Part shown: piece after piece, positions 9,944-20,122 of the stretch
Layout of the letters: the number at the start of each line of letters is the position of its first letter
Position numbering within the stretch: the first letter of the stretch is position 1
NCBI GenBank assembly: GCA_036873755.1
Contig: JAVTVY010037197.1
Location: 96,774-160,773, forward strand
From: Hanleya hanleyi
Taxonomy: Eukaryota > Mollusca > Polyplacophora > Lepidopleurida > Hanleyidae
Length of the DNA stretch: 64,000 bases
Direction of reading: 5' to 3'
Notes under the pieces: model-generated
What the model was told of the DNA's origin: nothing
Databases searched by the model: none
Seen by the model: the letters and a program-made list of their open reading frames with translations, nothing else
Position numbers and translations under genes: made by a program

Positions 9944-11270
9944 GGGAATATATTTATATATTTTTTCGCGCCAATACGGTTCTGCGGAAAACTCCATTAT
10001 GGCCATTTAACATGGGCATAGTGCTGGCGATATTGTGGGGAACCCTGTGCATTCCATGGGTGCTTCGGGAGGGCGGATAAAGGATATCTATTGCATGGCC
10101 CGGAGAGGGCCGGGCCTTGCCGGAAGGGGGGCCTTTGACCTTTTGACCTGGATGTGACCTTTGACCTTTTGACCCGAAATTCACCCGCGCACCTCCGGAT
10201 AAACCTCGCGTGCATGTGCGGCCGGATAACCCGCGCGCGCTGCGGCCGGGACGGGCTGGGGGAAGCCCGAATGGAAAATCCGGACCATACGTCTAAGGTT
10301 TATGAAAAAATTGGAACTCTTCTGTGTTCGGAGGTAGTTTCATTTTGGTCATTCTGAAAACCGGAAGTGACGTCACACACTTGCGCAGACCCACTACAAT
10401 GACCTGCGCATGGAAAAACCCCGGATGTAAGATGATTACCCTAATTTAACATGCACCCACCCCTGCACAGGCCCCGATAAGCCCGGAGATCGATATTAGG
10501 CCCCACTAGACAGGGTTGATAGGAGTTTTCCCCTATTGTAGGGGTAAAGTCCGCGTTCCGCTTTTTATATTTTTTCTGGAGAAACTTTTACATACACCCA
10601 TCCCGCCTCTCCCAGCAGGCCCCGATAATCCCGGGGGACCGATACTAGCCCTTTGGGATAGGGTTGATAGGGGTTTTCCCCTATTGTAGGGGTAAAGTCC
10701 GTGTTCCGCTTTTTATATTTTCGGAACAATCCTAAATTTACATACACCCACTCTCCCACCCTACCTCTCTCAGCAGGTAATAAGCCAGGGACCGATATTA
10801 GCCCTTTGGGATACGGTTGATAGGAGTTTTCTCCTACTGTAGGGGTGAAGTCCGTGTTCCGCTTTTTATAGTTTCGGGACAAATCCTAATTTTATATGCG
10901 CCTACCCATGACTGGATGGCGCTGGAGGAGCGCTTCACTTTGACACCTCACTCGACCCGATCAGTCCACTAGGGGCCCCTCTCGCCCCTGAAGATTGCCG
11001 AACATTCTCACGAAAACCCACGTATTTGGGACTAATTTCTGTCAGCGGAGGCAGACCGCATCACCGCCGGACCGCATCACCGCTGAGGAATACATCCCCA
11101 AGGTCACACCCGATTCACGCACACCGGAAGTGGCGTCATACACTTGCGCAGAACACTCCTCCGCACATCCCCTCCCCATGACCTCCACGAAACCTCCACT
11201 TTCACTTTTTTTCACTTTTCACATGCGCACTGAACCAAAAAAAGCGTGAATATGCTTGCTGTATACTACT
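9944..11270 (+). repeat. Polinton terminal region, fragment 1
   Basis: No gene. Contents in order: DR1-like TGACCT repeats (10,131-10,176), a CpG-rich block (10,180-10,265), an ETS/CRE composite (10,361-10,376), three tandem repeats of about 150 bp (about 10,505-10,890) containing GGGGTAAAGTCCGYGTTCCG, a block starting AGATTGCCGAAC (10,992) that recurs at 38,519, and the tip TATACTACT ending at 11,270. The minus-strand equivalents occur at 12.5-15.2 kb. Confidence 0.75.
10361..10376 (+). promoter_or_regulatory. ETS/CRE composite motif
   Basis: CCGGAAGTGACGTCAC joins an ETS core (CCGGAAGT) and a full CRE palindrome (TGACGTCA). Matching sites occur at 12,541-12,555, 14,981-14,996 and 26,065-26,080, always in Polinton termini; degenerate versions lie near 11,120 and 37,480. 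Binding is inferred from consensus only. Confidence 0.5.
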
Positions 11271-11329
11271 ATTATTCCCTACCTCCCCCCCCCCTGTAAT
11301 CAATCTAATTAACCAATTAACAACGGTAA

Positions 11330-12440
11330 CGAGCTCCTATGGAGAAACCGGATTATACTAGTTTCATTGATTTCAGTAAAGCTTTTGACTCTTGTCAATC
11401 GTGATCTCCTTTTCGACAAATTAAAGCAAAACGACGTAAATGGTAAAATATTCTCACTGCTAACATCTTTATATAATAACATCATAATATAAAAAGTCTG
11501 TGATGAAATACCAGACCGCTTAATCCTATGTAGGAGTTTGACAAGTGTGTACGTAGCATATCTTCAGCGCTCAATATATTTATTGATAATATATAGGATA
11601 ATATACCACAGGACTCTGATCTGGTTCAATTTAATGGATTCATTGACTTCTTGTTTATTCAACAGGCTTAGTGTGAACTTAGACAATACAGATTTTTCGT
11701 CAGATTAAATCATCTCTTGAAGTATTATTCCAGAACCAGTTTAGGGCTTCACTACAGGACAATCAGTCTCAACTAGGATCTAATAAAATGAGATCATTTC
11801 GGCTATTCAAAACAGAAGTGAGATTTGAACCGTATTTGGCTTTATGCAAAAATTCAGCATATCGCAAGTCCTTTACCAAGCTTAGACTCAGTAATCACAA
11901 GCTTAAAATTGAGACTGGAAGGCATACTAGACCTCCAACTCCAGCTCATCAACGTCTATGTAATAGTTGTAATACTGTGGAAGATGAGATACATTTTGTG
12001 TTGAAATGTAATAGACATAATGCAGAAAGGTATTACTAATACAGCATATGGAACACAAATACCCTCATTTCATGAATTTGACAGATACTGACAGGTTTAT
12101 ATTTATCATGTCTCTTGAAGATGACGAGTTAACTCCTATAATATGTAAAACAATACATTTTTGGTTTTCCGAGAGCCTGAGAGTTGACAGAAATTGAACC
12201 CACCACATTCATGTAGATCTAATGCTAATTCTGTTTGTTGTTTGTTTATTGTTCTCATGTTTGTACTCTACCCTGATGGGTGCTTCGTACAATAAAATCT
12301 TGAATCTTGTGTCACATCTCCTATTTGCAGATGATCTTATGTTAATCTCCGAATCTCCTGTAGGTCTACAAAAATGCCCGGTCTTGAAATGTCTTGTCAA
12401 ATTAACTTTGATAAAAAAAATTTATTCTAGTTGAGGTTAT
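11330..12440 (+). pseudogene. Decayed LINE reverse transcriptase fragments
   Basis: Around 11,365 a frame reads SFIDFSKAFD, matching RT motif A. The frame at 11,788-12,039 has a C-terminal LINE zinc-knuckle-like block (RLCNSCNTVEDEIHFVLKC). The frame at 12,222-12,434 reads LLFADDLMLISES, the RT catalytic box. The order is scrambled relative to a normal LINE, so at least two fragments are present. All frames are short and broken. Confidence 0.7.
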
Positions 12441-13619
12441 TATATCTCTGATTCGTGTTTATCACATATGCAAATGAGCTTTCATGATGTCAGTAGTAGT
12501 GTAAGGACCGATCGACGCAACTTTCACCCGGATGTAAAAATGACGTCACTTCCGGTTTGGGTGAATGGGGCGTGACCTTTGGACATGTCTAGACTTGTCT
12601 GTGTCTGTCATGTACTGGGGTTTTTCCCCACAATGGCGTAGATGTAATGGCGGTGTGCATCCCGAAGAGGCGTCCGTGAAGCTGTAATGGCGGATAATGG
12701 CGGAAAGACCTGACCGCCATTGTGGGGAAATGGAGGATAATGGCGGAAAATGGCGGATACGTTGACCGGAAAGACCCGAAGGTGAACGCCATTGTGGGAA
12801 AATGGAGAATACGTTGACCGGAATCCCTAGAGGACCGATTGGGTCGAGTGAGGTATCAAAGTGAAGCATTCGTGAAGGGGCATCTGATGGGCTGGGTGTG
12901 AGATTGAAATATCGGTATTCTGCGCATGCGCGTTGGCCAAAGGGTATGAAAATAGACGTTTTGGAGCTAGGGGAGCCACTAATGGTCCAATGGGGTCATA
13001 TGAGGTATCAATGTGAAGCATTCGTGAAGGGGCATCTGACTGGACTAGCGGCTCAGGCGTTGTCACCATTCTGCGCATGCGCAGACAGGGAATTGTGGGA
13101 AAAGGGTATGAAAATAGACGTTTTGGGATCTAGGGGAGCCCCTAATGGGCCGATGGAGTTGTATGAGGTATCCATGTGAAGCCTATGTGAGGGAGCATCT
13201 GACTGGACTAGTGGCTCGAGCGTTGTCACCATTCTACGCATGCGCAGACAGGGAATTGTGGGAAAAGGGTATGGAAATAGACGTTTTGGGATCTAGGGGA
13301 GCTCCTAATGGGCCGATGGAGTTGTATGAGGTATCAATGTGAAGCCTATGTGAAGGGGCATCCAGTCATGGGTGGGTGCATGTAAAAATTTTCCTGAAAA
13401 AAAGCGGAACACGGACTTTACTCCTAAAATCCGGGAAATGCCTATATGGGGTATGGAGGGTATATAGGTCGCCGGGCTTACCGGGGCTTGCCTATCAATA
13501 GAGTTATCTCCCCCTAGTTCCAGGGTGGGTGTATGTAAAATTTTTCCTGAAAAAATACGGAACACGGACTTTATCCTAAATTACGGAAAATGCCTATATG
13601 GGGTATGGGGGGGTATAGG

Positions 13620-14340
13620 ACCATCCTGGGAAACCTACTTCTATACATTTGCGGTATAGGTTGTGGGATCTCGTTTTCTTAGTCTCGTCAAGACAAACAT
13701 GATAGGAAGTGTCGCGGAGCGAATCGTTGAAATTTTTGGAAAAAGTTCAGGGAGACCCATATAGTCCCATACTAGGGGTATAGGACCAATGTTCGTCCCA
13801 CTGGGAAACCTACTTCTAGACATTTGCGGTATAGGTTGTGGGGTCTCGTTTTCTTAGTCTCGTCAAGACAAACATGATAGGAAGTGTCGTGGAGCGAATC
13901 GTTGAAATTTTTGGAAAAAGTTCAGGGAGACCCATATAGTCCCATATACGGGTTATGGGGGTATAGGTCCAATGTTTGTCCCACTGGGAAACCTACTTCT
14001 AGACATTTGCGGTATGGTTGTTTGGATTTGTTTTCTTAGTCTCGTCAAGACAAACATGATAGGAAGTGTCCCGGCAGGAAACGGTGAAATTTTTGAAAAA
14101 AGTTCGAGGTCTGTCTATAGCCCCATATAGACCCATATACGGGTTATGGGGGTATAGGTCCAATGTTTGTCCCACTGCGAAACCTACTTCTATACATTTG
14201 CGGTAGGGTTGTTTGGATTTGTTTTCTTAGTCTCGTCAAGACAAACATGATAGGAAGTGTCCCGGCACGAAACGGTGAAATTTTTGAAAAAAGTTCGAGG
14301 TCTGTCTATAGCCCCATATAGACCCATAAACTGGGGTATA
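13620..14340 (+). repeat. Tandem array of 175-190 bp units
   Basis: Four units marked by GGGAAACCTACTTCTA near 13,627, 13,806, 13,987 and 14,178. Each also contains TTCTTAGTCTCGTCAAGAC and a run of CCCATATAG-type repeats. I see it only in this terminus. No coding potential. Confidence 0.75.
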
Positions 14341-15158
14341 AGCCCAATGTATGTATAGGTCCATACGGGGTGGACGTGTTGGAGTCTCGGTGGGCCACTA
14401 ATGGTCCGATGGGGTCGAGTGAGGTCTTATTTTGAAGCTCTCATGCAGGAGCACTTGACTACACTAATGGTTCGTACGTTGTCAATAGTCTGCGCATGCG
14501 CAGCCTGGCCGTAGTATAGAAAGCAGGCATTTTTTGGGGGTGTGTGCGGGTGTGTTTGGGTTAGAAATGGGCTATTCACGGTTCGAATGGGTCGTGTGAG
14601 GTATCATTGTGAAGCCTATGTAATGGAGCATCCGATGGCGTGGATTTGGGGTAGAAATAGGGTCATTCTGCGCATGCGCAGCCTGGCCGTAGTATAGAAA
14701 GCAGGCATTTTTGGGGGTGTGTGTGTGGGTGTGTTTGGGTTAGAGATGGGCTATTCACGGTTCGAATGGCTCGTGTGAGGTATCAATGTGAAGCCTATGT
14801 GAGGGAGCATCTGATGGCGTGCATGCGCGGTAGCCAAAGGGTATGGAAATAGACGTTTTTGTGGTCTAGGCGAGCCCCTAATGGGCCTATTGTGTCGAGT
14901 GAGGTATCCATGTGAATCCTATTTGGGGGAGCATCCACCTGGACTAACATTCACGTGGTTTGGTGGGTCTGCGCAAGTGTGTGACGTCACTTCCGGTTTT
15001 TCAGAATGCTCAAACACTACCTCCAACTTTCCCGGCTCGCATCCTGGCCCGGCCCGGCCCGGCCCGGCCGCAGCGCGCACGCGCGCGCGGGGGTAATCTG
15101 ATGCCGCAGCGCGCGCGCGCGTCATCATCGGAAGTGCGTGGATGAATGTCGGGTCAAA

Positions 15159-15171
15159 AGGTCAAAGGTCA
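15159..15171 (+). promoter_or_regulatory. DR1 nuclear-receptor-like half-site repeat
   Basis: AGGTCAAAGGTCA is a perfect direct repeat with one-base spacing, embedded in further AGGTCA half sites (15,151-15,183). The inverted equivalent is at 10,155-10,167 and a close match is at 60,937-60,949. Receptor binding is inferred from consensus. Confidence 0.45.
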
Positions 15172-15601
15172 CATCCAGGTCAAACGGTCCAAGGTCTCCC
15201 TTTCGGCAAGGTTCAGAGGGGACAATGTTGCGGCATCGATAGTCAGAGCTTGAACCCCAAAAGGGGATTGTAAATTAACCTGGGAAGCATGGGCAGTTCC
15301 ATTTGGACCAATCAGCGGTCGAGAAAAAGTGCCAATGAGCGATCGATAAAAGAACCAATGGACGGGTACTAGGTACACGTCTGCGCCTAAATCCGGGTAC
15401 TGGGATGCTTTCGCCTACGTCCGCGCCTACATCCGGGTTCCTTGTACACCCGGGTAATGTTTTCTGGGCATGGATGGGTTACCTTTGGCTCCATTCTAGG
15501 CCACTGATTGGCTAATACGGTGTTCAAAGCCAGTTTCATGCATTTGCTCATATAGAAAACACACAAGACAGGGTTTTTTTGGTGAGATCTCATTTTGTTT
15601 T

Positions 15602-15607
15602 TTATTC
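15602..15607 (-). terminator. Poly(A) signal downstream of protease
   Basis: AATAAA on the minus strand, about 180 bases past the protease stop and after the 37-bp repeats. The same AATAAAAAACAAAATGAGATC context occurs near 36,767 after the fragment 3 protease and, inverted, near 57,290. It probably ends the capsid/protease transcripts. Confidence 0.55.
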
Positions 15608-15639
15608 AGTAACAACAACAACATGAGAACAACCACGTG

Positions 15640-15820
15640 AAAACTGAAGCCCAGAACGGGGGACTTGTACATTGAAAGAACTGAAGCCCAGAACAGGGGG
15701 CTTGTACATTGAAAGAACTGAAGCCCAGAACAGGGGGCTTGTAAACTTAAGCCCAGAACAGCTGGCTTCTGTACATTGAAAGAACTTAAGCCCAGAACGG
15801 GGCTTGTACATTGAAATGAT
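15640..15820 (-). repeat. 37-bp repeats derived from the protease 3' end
   Basis: About five imperfect units containing CAGAACAGGGGGCTTGTAC on the plus strand. Read on the minus strand, the unit reproduces the last protease codons (FNVQAPFWA) and stop. Fragment 3 has similar copies at 36,590-36,735. Single relics lie at 56,620 and 57,335. Confidence 0.7.
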
Positions 15821-16258
15821 GGGCAGCCCAGTCATATACGAGTACATCGCGGTCCTCGGCCTTGGGGTACTCGTCAAACATCTGTACGATGGTAGATAAG
15901 GGTCTTCCCCGGCATCGATGGTACAGGTAAAACAAGCAATATTGTCCGCACACGCTACTGCCCAGGCTTTGCAACGTTTGACTGTTCCAACACCACGTCT
16001 CTGTGCCTTGATCCATGAAGTCTGTTAAATCGGGATGGAGGGGTGGCAGGCCGTACGGGTCAAAGTATTCGCTCTGCTGTTCTGTCAAGTACACGGCCAC
16101 CCAATGTTCACCGGGCCGATCCATCGGGTCCGTGTTGAGAACGTAAGCAGCAGGATACATACGGTCTAATGGGAACACATCTCGGGCGAACACCCCTTGA
16201 AGACCATACGTGCCCCTGGGTCATTCTCCAGCACGGTGGTTATCTGGTCTGTATCCAT
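15786..16258 (-). pseudogene. Adenain-like cysteine protease (frameshifted)
   Basis: Homologous to adenovirus/Polinton maturation protease (C5 peptidase, Ulp1 fold). Start ATG at 16,258 lies just past the capsid stop (16,260-16,262). A one-base loss near 16,195-16,200, relative to fragment 3, breaks the frame after about 20 codons; the rest is open from 16,193 to 15,786. Candidate catalytic residues are His in GEHWVAVY, Asp in EYFDPYG, Gln in LQSLGSSVCG and Cys in VCGQYC. The C-terminus FNVQAPFWA lies within the first 37-bp repeat. Confidence 0.85.
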
Positions 16259-16259
16259 G

Positions 16260-17570
16260 TTAGGTGGAAAAGTCACACAGGACGTTGCGCGCATTGTCCA
16301 CTTGAATGATGTTGTCAAACTCGGCGTAGCAGATCACATTGACGGTGGTCGCGAGGGCTCGTGCAAAGTGGATTTCCAACCGTAAATTGCCTTGCTTGGC
16401 CAGGGCCAGCTGATGGTCGTTCTCTAAGGTGGGGGTCAGATCGAAACAGAACAACGTGTATCCGTTCCCGTAGTCCTCCCGACTGATCAAATTCCCTTCG
16501 TCCTGGTTGATTTGACCGGTGGCTGTAAACAGGCTCTGATAGGCTCGAATGAAATTCCTGCGCCCAAAGTTCAGTGTTAAGGCCGTGGCTGGCACCTGTT
16601 GTCCATCCACATGCAGGGCCACAAAATTGATGCCGAAATGTTGAAAGTCAAACGGATTATCTGGGTAGGCTCCGCTGAAACTGGTATTTTCCACACAGGC
16701 CAGGATCAATCGCTTGGGTAGTTCCCCCAGGAACAGGTTTTCTTTGTTGGCGCCCATATTTCCAGCAGGCACAGAGAACACTTTGGTTTGTACACGTCGG
16801 ATAGGGTACTGGGCTGGTTTTGTTTCCAAGGCTTTCATGTGTCCCAATTGAACGGCTGGATTCGGTTTCACTTTTCGGACATACAGGACTGCGTCTTGGA
16901 TGACAATCTTATAGTCCGCTGCATGCCCCTCTATGTTAGTGGCCATCAAGGCGAAGGTCGGAGGCGCCCGTATCAGTCGGATTTTGATGGGGATCTTGTT
17001 CAAGAGGTACCGGTCTTGCATGAACATGTCTGCGTGCAGTCGACCCATGAGATCCACTTAGGCACTGTTTGCAGTGAAAGCCTTCCGTTTGTTATATCCC
17101 CCATTGTCCACCGTGTCCATGTGCTCGGGTGTGTCCTGGTAGAATAAAGCGGCTGTCAGCTGAGATTTTTTAGCCTCTCGGCCATACGACAACAGTGTCT
17201 CGATGTAGGCTCGATAGGGGTACGTGTTGGTGGAGTCACTGATGAGTTTGTCGCTGAGAAAAATATCCACCTGTTGAAACATCGAGTGCAGCCAGAGATT
17301 CGTCGGGCCCACCGTTGCTTGGTCAGCGATTCTGGTGCCAGCTCCATTGACCACCTTGGCTTTCACATACAAGTAGGTATGGGCTAAATCCACATAGGCC
17401 GTATCCGCATTACTGATGGTGAACTCGATGGGCCCGGTTTCGTTGATGCTGGAGAGCGGGAGATGCTCCACCCATAATCCTTGTTCGACACTGGTCTGTG
17501 TGGGCGGCACGGTCCACAAATCAAATTCACTGTTGGTGGAGGGGCAGGACTCGGCGTGGATCAAGGACAT
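16260..17570 (-). pseudogene. Major capsid protein (double jelly-roll), one in-frame stop
   Basis: 436 codons from MSLIHAESCPST at 17,570 to TAA at 16,260. A single in-frame TAA at 17,058-17,060 interrupts the frame after about 170 codons; everything else is open. The N-terminal block (DLWTVPPTQTSVEQGLW) and later [13 protein letters not shown] region are typical of Polinton capsid proteins. It follows the pX gene by three bases and precedes protease by one base, so a late structural operon-like array is evident. Without the stop it would be full length; the stop may be a real mutation or a sequencing error. Confidence 0.88.
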
Positions 17571-17573
17571 GTT

Positions 17574-17945
17574 TTAAGAAAAGATATCCTTTGTCTTCTT
17601 CGATGTGCGTCGTCGCTGGGTCGGTCGTCGACTGGTGCGTGGTCTCGGTGGGGCAGCTCTTTTATTCCCTACGGTGCGTTGTGCTTTGGCCACCAAGACG
17701 CCTCCCGCTTCTTTGGCCCGCCGTTTCAAGGCTTCTTTGGGTGCCGTACCCCCCAAGACATCACCGGCCACTTGCAGTCCACTGCGTACCGCTTGTTTGC
17801 CGATTGCTTTCACCCCACGCGTCACCAAGGGCAGGAACGTTTTGATGATGCTGCCGAGTATGTTCCCCAGTCCATGTCCTCGTTGCATGCGTGCACCGCT
17901 AAAGACCGGAATGCCACCCCCGGCCTGTTGGGCATAATAGTCCAT
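17574..17945 (-). CDS. pX-like basic core protein
   Basis: 123 residues from MDYYAQQAGGG. The motif PVFSGARMQRGHGLGNILG precedes a hydrophobic/basic helix (IIKTFLPLVTRGVKAIGK) and an Arg-rich tail. The usual ATG about 18 codons upstream (seen at 8,472) is present near 17,968 but an 11-base loss puts it out of frame, so I use the internal Met. Likely a core or membrane-lytic minor virion protein by analogy with adenovirus pVI/pX; this is inference. Confidence 0.7.
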   Translation of the reverse strand: MDYYAQQAGGGIPVFSGARMQRGHGLGNILGSIIKTFLPLVTRGVKAIGKQAVRSGLQVAGDVLGGTAPKEALKRRAKEAGGVLVAKAQRTVGNKRAAPPRPRTSRRPTQRRRTSKKTKDIFS

Positions 17946-17966
17946 ATAGCTCGTAACGTACTTTCA

Positions 17967-18754
17967 TTATGCAAAGTGGGGAGCACGTGCTTGTCGAAAA
18001 TGAGGTGTCAACACCACTTTTCCTCGTTCGAATGCCACCGGTCGTCCCGTGTCATCTCTTATATCCACCGTGATCGTGTTGATGTCAGTTTGTCGTACGG
18101 GCAAGTAGAGCATGTGGGTGAAACTGTGGGTGACTTGACCTCCATACGTCTTTTTAATGGGGACCACCCGTAACAGAGGTGTGTTGATATCGCCCACGAT
18201 GTGGTTGTCCACCACGTCCGAGTAGACGTAGAGTCCGTACATACCCGACTTCATATCCATCGGCATCTCGCCTTGGTGGGCGGTGGGACCAGCAAACGTC
18301 TTTAGATCGAAACCCAGCATTTGCTGTAGGATAGGACTCAGTACGACACTCGCCTTGGCGGTGACGATAAGCTGTGCCTTGTCGTTGTGTGCGTTGTAAT
18401 CGAAGTCCACGTGATTCTTGAAGTGAAAGGATTTGATGGATTTTGAACTATTCGTGACCTCCCGTAGAGCCTTATAATGCAACAGTCTTGACAGCCCACC
18501 CATGAACTCTTTGGGGTATCGTATTGGCCTTCGGGCAGGGTGAGTCGGGTGTTTTTGCCTTCGTAGGTCACCTCGTACCACACTTCATTGGCTCGCACGT
18601 TGTACCACGAGTAAGGGTATTGGATATCCACGAGGCCACATTCCCATCGTCCAGGTAAATGCAACGGTTGCGGTAACTGGGTGACGTACTTGGCCAAGGT
18701 GTTGTCAGGAAACACATCCAGCGAACTGTTACTGGGTAGGGTGAGGTAAAACAT
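17967..18754 (-). pseudogene. Penton protein (frameshifted)
   Basis: Starts MFYLTLPSNSSLDVFPDN at 18,754. It reads normally to about codon 80, where a C run has four bases rather than five (near 18,515), shifting the frame; the remainder continues in the frame of 17,967-18,581. The same run is also short in unit 2 near 4,428. The middle contains SGMYGLYVYSDVVDNHIVGD. Family role: capsid vertex. Confidence 0.85.
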
Positions 18755-18787
18755 GGCGACTGAGCTGTCCTGCTGCTGCTGTTGGTT

Positions 18788-19633
18788 TTAATAGGTGTTC
18801 CAGGCCTTGGGCGGTTGTGTCCGGCGTCGTGTTCGTCGCGTTGACTTGCTACGTGTCACGGCTCTGGAGATGTGGGGTGTCCTGATCGAGGATGGTTTTT
18901 TAAAGGTCTGAAAAGAAGGTGCCCGTTGTGGTGGTGGAGTTTTGGGGGGTGACTCCGGTTCCCAGTCGGCTTCCCAAGGTTGTGGAGTCTGTCGTGGTGC
19001 ACGACTCGGCGAGTCACGCTGCATAAAGTCCCAGCGGTGGGGGTTCCCCACCAATTCCTGTGGTACATGCATGTTTTTCAAGCCTTGAGCGAAGGCCTCC
19101 CATCGTCGAGGATCCGTGTGCGACCTGCGTTGACGCATCAGGTCATTCACTAAATCCGTCATGTGGGTCCCGGGGACCACCTGATTCTGTACCAGGAGTT
19201 CGCCTTTATCATTCCAAGTCATGTTAGGATTCTGTTTCATCCGTTGTAATACCAGGCCAGCTTGTTTCTTGAACGAGGCAGGTACACTCTTCAGCACTTC
19301 GTCTTCCACCCACTGTGGGGCTGTGGGTGGTACCCCAGGTAATGGCGGCTGTTGGAGCGGTGCTGAGGTCGGCGGTCTGTCACTTGGTGGTGGTGGTGGT
19401 TGTGGTGGGGTAGAGAGGGTTTTGTATTGGTCCATGAACGTCATGTACCGTTGAAGCGTCTCATTGTACCGTTGTACTTTCTCACTGTCGCTTAACCCCG
19501 GTCTCTGTAAGATCTGTTGCATCTCTCCATCGAGGGTGTTTATGGTCTTCACCGTAGGTGGAACAGGGTAGGACGATTGGAGGTTTTGAAGGAACCGTGG
19601 TTCGACGAGCACCATTTTTTTCGTTTGGTTCAT
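18788..19633 (-). CDS. Q/P-rich conserved Polinton protein
   Basis: 281 residues, intact, starting MNQTKKMVLVEPRFLQ. It has a charged helical N-terminus with DGEMQQILQRPGLSDSEK, a polyproline segment (residues about 70-90), a conserved middle (KQAGLVLQRMKQNPNMTW) and a basic tail. Start and previous stop overlap (ATGA, 19,630-19,633). Function unknown; basic tail and proline linker would suit a virion scaffold or DNA-binding role. Confidence 0.78.
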   Translation of the reverse strand: MNQTKKMVLVEPRFLQNLQSSYPVPPTVKTINTLDGEMQQILQRPGLSDSEKVQRYNETLQRYMTFMDQYKTLSTPPQPPPPPSDRPPTSAPLQQPPLPGVPPTAPQWVEDEVLKSVPASFKKQAGLVLQRMKQNPNMTWNDKGELLVQNQVVPGTHMTDLVNDLMRQRRSHTDPRRWEAFAQGLKNMHVPQELVGNPHRWDFMQRDSPSRAPRQTPQPWEADWEPESPPKTPPPQRAPSFQTFKKPSSIRTPHISRAVTRSKSTRRTRRRTQPPKAWNTY

Positions 19634-19974
19634 TGTCGGCCGAAGAGTCTACCCAATACTGGACCCAACACGGAAGCGGCCAACGGTGCTAAGATGGCCC
19701 CGAGAAAGCCGCCTTTCTGTAACACCTTTTTCTTTTGTGTTTGAGGGACCCGCTTCTGGACTAGGGTTCGGAGACCTGTCTTATGCTTGGCCAACTTGGT
19801 CTTCTGAGCCGGAGTCAGTGGTACGTTGCCTTTTAAGAGATTGTACCCGATCTCGCACAGACAGCGTACAAGGTCAGGGTCCGCACCGCGTACTATGGTT
19901 CGGACTAACTCGGGTGGGGCCGTCTTCAATACACGGAGCGTGGGAGCGTGCTTCCTTACTCGCGCAGACATCAT
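19630..19974 (-). CDS. Small basic conserved Polinton protein
   Basis: 114 residues starting at the tandem Met (MMSARVRKHAP). Contains CLCEIGYNLLKGNVPLTP, a Lys-rich stretch and a C-terminal hydrophobic Gly/Ala/Leu segment. I chose the ATG at 19,974 over the upstream TTG. A TATA-like GATAAAAAG lies at 20,006-20,015. The family is recurrent in Polintons but uncharacterised as far as I know. Confidence 0.78.
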   Translation of the reverse strand: MMSARVRKHAPTLRVLKTAPPELVRTIVRGADPDLVRCLCEIGYNLLKGNVPLTPAQKTKLAKHKTGLRTLVQKRVPQTQKKKVLQKGGFLGAILAPLAASVLGPVLGRLFGRQ

Positions 19975-20049
19975 GTACAACTAATGCCAGAACCCACAAC
20001 TCTGCTCTTTTTATCCACCTCAGAGACAAAGTCAACCCTGCTGTGGTAT

Positions 20050-20113
20050 TCATTCTTTTCATTATCCCCATCATCAAACACACACACCCCAGCTGGGGGG
20101 AACCACTGTGGGT
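20050..20113 (-). terminator. Conserved 3'-end hairpin with C-rich loop, site 3
   Basis: On the minus strand AAACACACCC pairs with GGGTGTGTGTGTTT; the loop is GGTTCCCCCCAGC and the tail is GATGGGGATAATG. It starts about ten bases after the ATPase stop (20,123). The poly(A) hexamer is altered to ATAATG here. Confidence 0.62.
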
Positions 20114-20122
20114 GTGTTTACA

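Larger units (their letters stand above)
1..11270 (+). mobile_element. Polinton fragment 1 (tandemly amplified, right end present)
   Basis: Polinton structural genes occupy 1-9,943 on the plus strand, followed by a repeat-rich terminal region ending in GTATACTACT at 11,261-11,270. The same end motif occurs at 27,166 and 38,738. The left end lies outside the window. Protease, integrase and polymerase are missing here. Gene order matches the element at 12,492-27,166 read on its minus strand, which supports common descent. The capsid gene stops abruptly at 9,943 and passes straight into terminal sequence, so about 85 capsid codons and the protease were deleted. Confidence 0.85.
12492..15200 (+). 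repeat. Left inverted terminal region of Polinton 2
   Basis: No gene. From the tip inward: ETS/CRE site (12,541), multiple AATGGCGG boxes (12,640-12,800), 155-bp satellite units with TGCGCATGCGCA (12,830-13,370), units shared with 10.5-10.9 kb (13,380-13,560), a 175-190-bp tandem array (13,620-14,340), more satellite units (14,370-14,940), ETS/CRE (14,981), CpG-rich block (15,040-15,125) and DR1 (15,159). It is inverted relative to 25,876-27,166 and 9,944-11,270. Confidence 0.75.

Noticed and set aside
10505..10890. CRISPR-like array
   Set aside because: Repeats of about 150 bp without constant short repeats and unique spacers, in a eukaryotic terminal region. Same conclusion for 13.6-14.3, 43.6-44.4 and 62.4-62.7 kb.
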